Assembly: GCA_036005805.1 (NCBI GenBank)
Contig: DASYQE010000346.1
Coordinates: 1 to 9,449, forward strand
Origin: DASRAU01 sp036005805
Lineage (GTDB): Bacteria; Acidobacteriota; Polarisedimenticolia; Gp22-AA2
Direction of reading: 5' to 3'
DNA: 9,449 bases
Position numbers and translations under genes: made by a program. The notes below the pieces were generated by a model. It saw nothing but the letters and a program-made list of their open reading frames with translations, was not told the origin of the DNA and searched no databases. Shown in pieces: positions 8,778 to 9,449 of this stretch. The number at the start of each line of letters is the position of its first letter. Position 1 is the stretch's first letter.

Positions 8778-8790
8778 GGAGGACCGGAGG
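8778..8790 (+). promoter_or_regulatory. Double ribosome binding site of the cytochrome c gene
   Basis: GGAGGA (8778-8783) lies 7 nt before TTG 8791. GGAGG (8786-8790) lies 9 nt before the in-frame GTG 8800. Either start is therefore well served, and the sequence does not decide between them. Confidence 0.65.
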
Positions 8791-9318
8791 TTGACCCCCG
8801 TGTCCTGCGAAAGCGTGCGGAGTGGCGGTGCAAGCAGTCGGTGGACCACCCCGATCGAAACGGGCGGCCGGCCGGCCTTCAGCCGGTGTGAGAGGCTGTC
8901 CCTGGGACTCGCGGCGGCGGCGATTGCCTTGTGGGGCTGGTGGGGCGTCGATCTGGATTCGAGATGGGATCGCGAGCCGGGCGCCGAAGCGCCCCTGATC
9001 GCTTCGGCCCCCCCTGATCCGCGGCAGGGCGGAGCCGAGCGGGGGCGACAGCTCTTCGAGGCCAGCGGCTGCTCCTCCTGCCACGCGCTCGACGGGTCCG
9101 CGTCCATCGGACCCAGCCTGCGCGGGGCCTGGGGAACTTCGCAGCCCCTCGCCGATGGCAGGAGCGTTCTGTTCGACCGGACCTACTTCGAGGAGTCGGT
9201 GCTTCACCCGGAAGCCAGGATCGTGCGCGGCTACAAACCCGCCATGCCGTCGTACGAGGGCATCTTGAGCGCCGCGGATCTGGACGCGCTCGCGGAGTAT
9301 CTCCGCATCCTGAGATGA
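8791..9318 (+). CDS. Membrane-anchored cytochrome c, caa3 subunit II-like heme domain
   Basis: A 175-residue protein (172 if started at GTG 8800). A cytoplasmic N-terminus of about 35 residues is followed by one membrane helix (about 36-53, LGLAAAAIALWGWWGV), a linker rich in Pro and Ala, and a cytochrome c domain (80-175) outside the membrane. Heme is attached at CSSCH (94-98) and the distal ligand is Met152 in PAMPSYEG. IGPSLRGAWG, TYFEESVLHPEARIVRGY and LSAADLDALAEYLRIL match the heme domain that ends cytochrome oxidase subunit II of caa3 type. There is no CuA site or cupredoxin domain, and the upstream DNA does not encode one, so this is a stand-alone electron carrier. It may donate electrons to an oxidase or another periplasmic enzyme. 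No oxidase gene is in the window. Its stop is 1 bp from the stop of the gene on the other strand. Confidence 0.88.
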   Translation: MTPVSCESVRSGGASSRWTTPIETGGRPAFSRCERLSLGLAAAAIALWGWWGVDLDSRWDREPGAEAPLIASAPPDPRQGGAERGRQLFEASGCSSCHALDGSASIGPSLRGAWGTSQPLADGRSVLFDRTYFEESVLHPEARIVRGYKPAMPSYEGILSAADLDALAEYLRILR

Positions 9319-9319
9319 C

Positions 9320-9449
9320 CTACGGCGCCGAGACCACGATGGCGGTGCAGCGCTTCTTCCCCAGCTTGCGGTATCCGTGCGCGACGGACGCATCGAAGGA
9401 CATGGCGTCCCCCTGCTCGAGACGGTGCTCCTCCTTTCCGATGCGCACC
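9320..9449 (-). CDS. C-terminal end of a cupin-domain protein, probably HTH-cupin regulator (partial)
   Basis: On the minus strand an open frame runs in from the window edge and ends at TAG (9320-9322), giving 42 complete codons. It reads V-R-I-G, then HRLEQGDAMSF, then D-A-S-V-A-H-G-Y-R-K-L-G, then CTAIVVSAP. This is the second cupin motif: GD, a strand, a P/A-x-x-H turn with a conserved His, and the final strand ending in SAP. This ending is typical of short regulators with an N-terminal XRE helix-turn-helix and a C-terminal cupin sensor domain, but the helix-turn-helix is outside the window. It converges with the cytochrome gene, 1 bp apart. The cupin call is good; the regulator call is inference. 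Confidence 0.7.
   Translation of the reverse strand, partial: VRIGKEEHRLEQGDAMSFDASVAHGYRKLGKKRCTAIVVSAP

Noticed and set aside
8611..8790. Remnant of a CuA domain upstream of the cytochrome, which would make it a broken oxidase subunit II
   Set aside because: No CuA motif can be read in any frame of this region, and well-placed ribosome sites precede the observed start.
8703..8891. A 62-codon plus-strand open frame in the divergent gap
   Set aside because: It overlaps the double ribosome site and the start of the cytochrome in another frame, and has no ribosome site or recognisable content.
8607..9107. Minus-strand open frames over the intergenic gap and cytochrome gene (also 8770-9393)
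   Set aside because: They are antisense to CSSCH and the membrane anchor of the cytochrome, have no motif of their own, and would leave no room for promoters.

Overview
The window is a GC-rich, densely coded bacterial chromosome segment with 8 complete protein genes, one partial gene at the right edge, a possible gene tail at the left edge, and one tmRNA gene. The style suggests a soil or sediment member of Acidobacteriota or a nearby phylum. The evidence is a transmembrane Ser/Thr kinase with a long TPR-like tail, a pair of secreted proteins resembling a family I remember from Acidobacteria, many exported proteins of unknown role, and TTG/GTG starts. This assignment is inference from memory, not a search result.

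Left block (+ strand, 86-2623): three tightly packed genes. The first is a cytoplasmic protein joining a degenerate metallo-beta-lactamase-like domain to a cupin. Two tandemly duplicated secreted proteins follow, coupled by a TGATG overlap. They converge on a small cysteine-rich exported protein (minus strand, 2641-2910).

Middle (+ strand): ssrA, the one-piece tmRNA gene, occupies 3058-3403. It has a recognisable sigma70-type promoter, an encoded CCA end, a tag ORF giving (A)ANNQFALAA, and a perfect H-type pseudoknot.

Right block (minus strand, 8586 to 3409): three genes in one direction with spacings of 4 and 32 nt. In order of transcription they are an exported protein that looks like a catalytically dead zincin metallopeptidase, a large membrane Ser/Thr kinase with a TPR-like C-terminal half, and an exported phosphatase/phosphodiesterase of the alkaline phosphatase superfamily. 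In the phosphatase, the segment that is normally C-terminal (HGSPWPYD metal-binding block) is at the N-terminus, with all expected metal ligands kept. I read it as a natural circular permutation, and it is the most unusual thing in the window.

Right edge: after a divergent intergenic region of about 200 bp with small repeats comes a membrane-anchored cytochrome c (+ strand, 8791-9318). Its heme domain resembles the C-terminal domain of caa3-type oxidase subunit II, but it stands alone. It meets, tail to tail, the C-terminal end of a cupin-domain protein, probably an HTH-cupin regulator, cut by the window edge.

I see no mobile element, CRISPR array, rRNA or canonical tRNA. The many long open frames opposite the real genes are GC-driven shadows.
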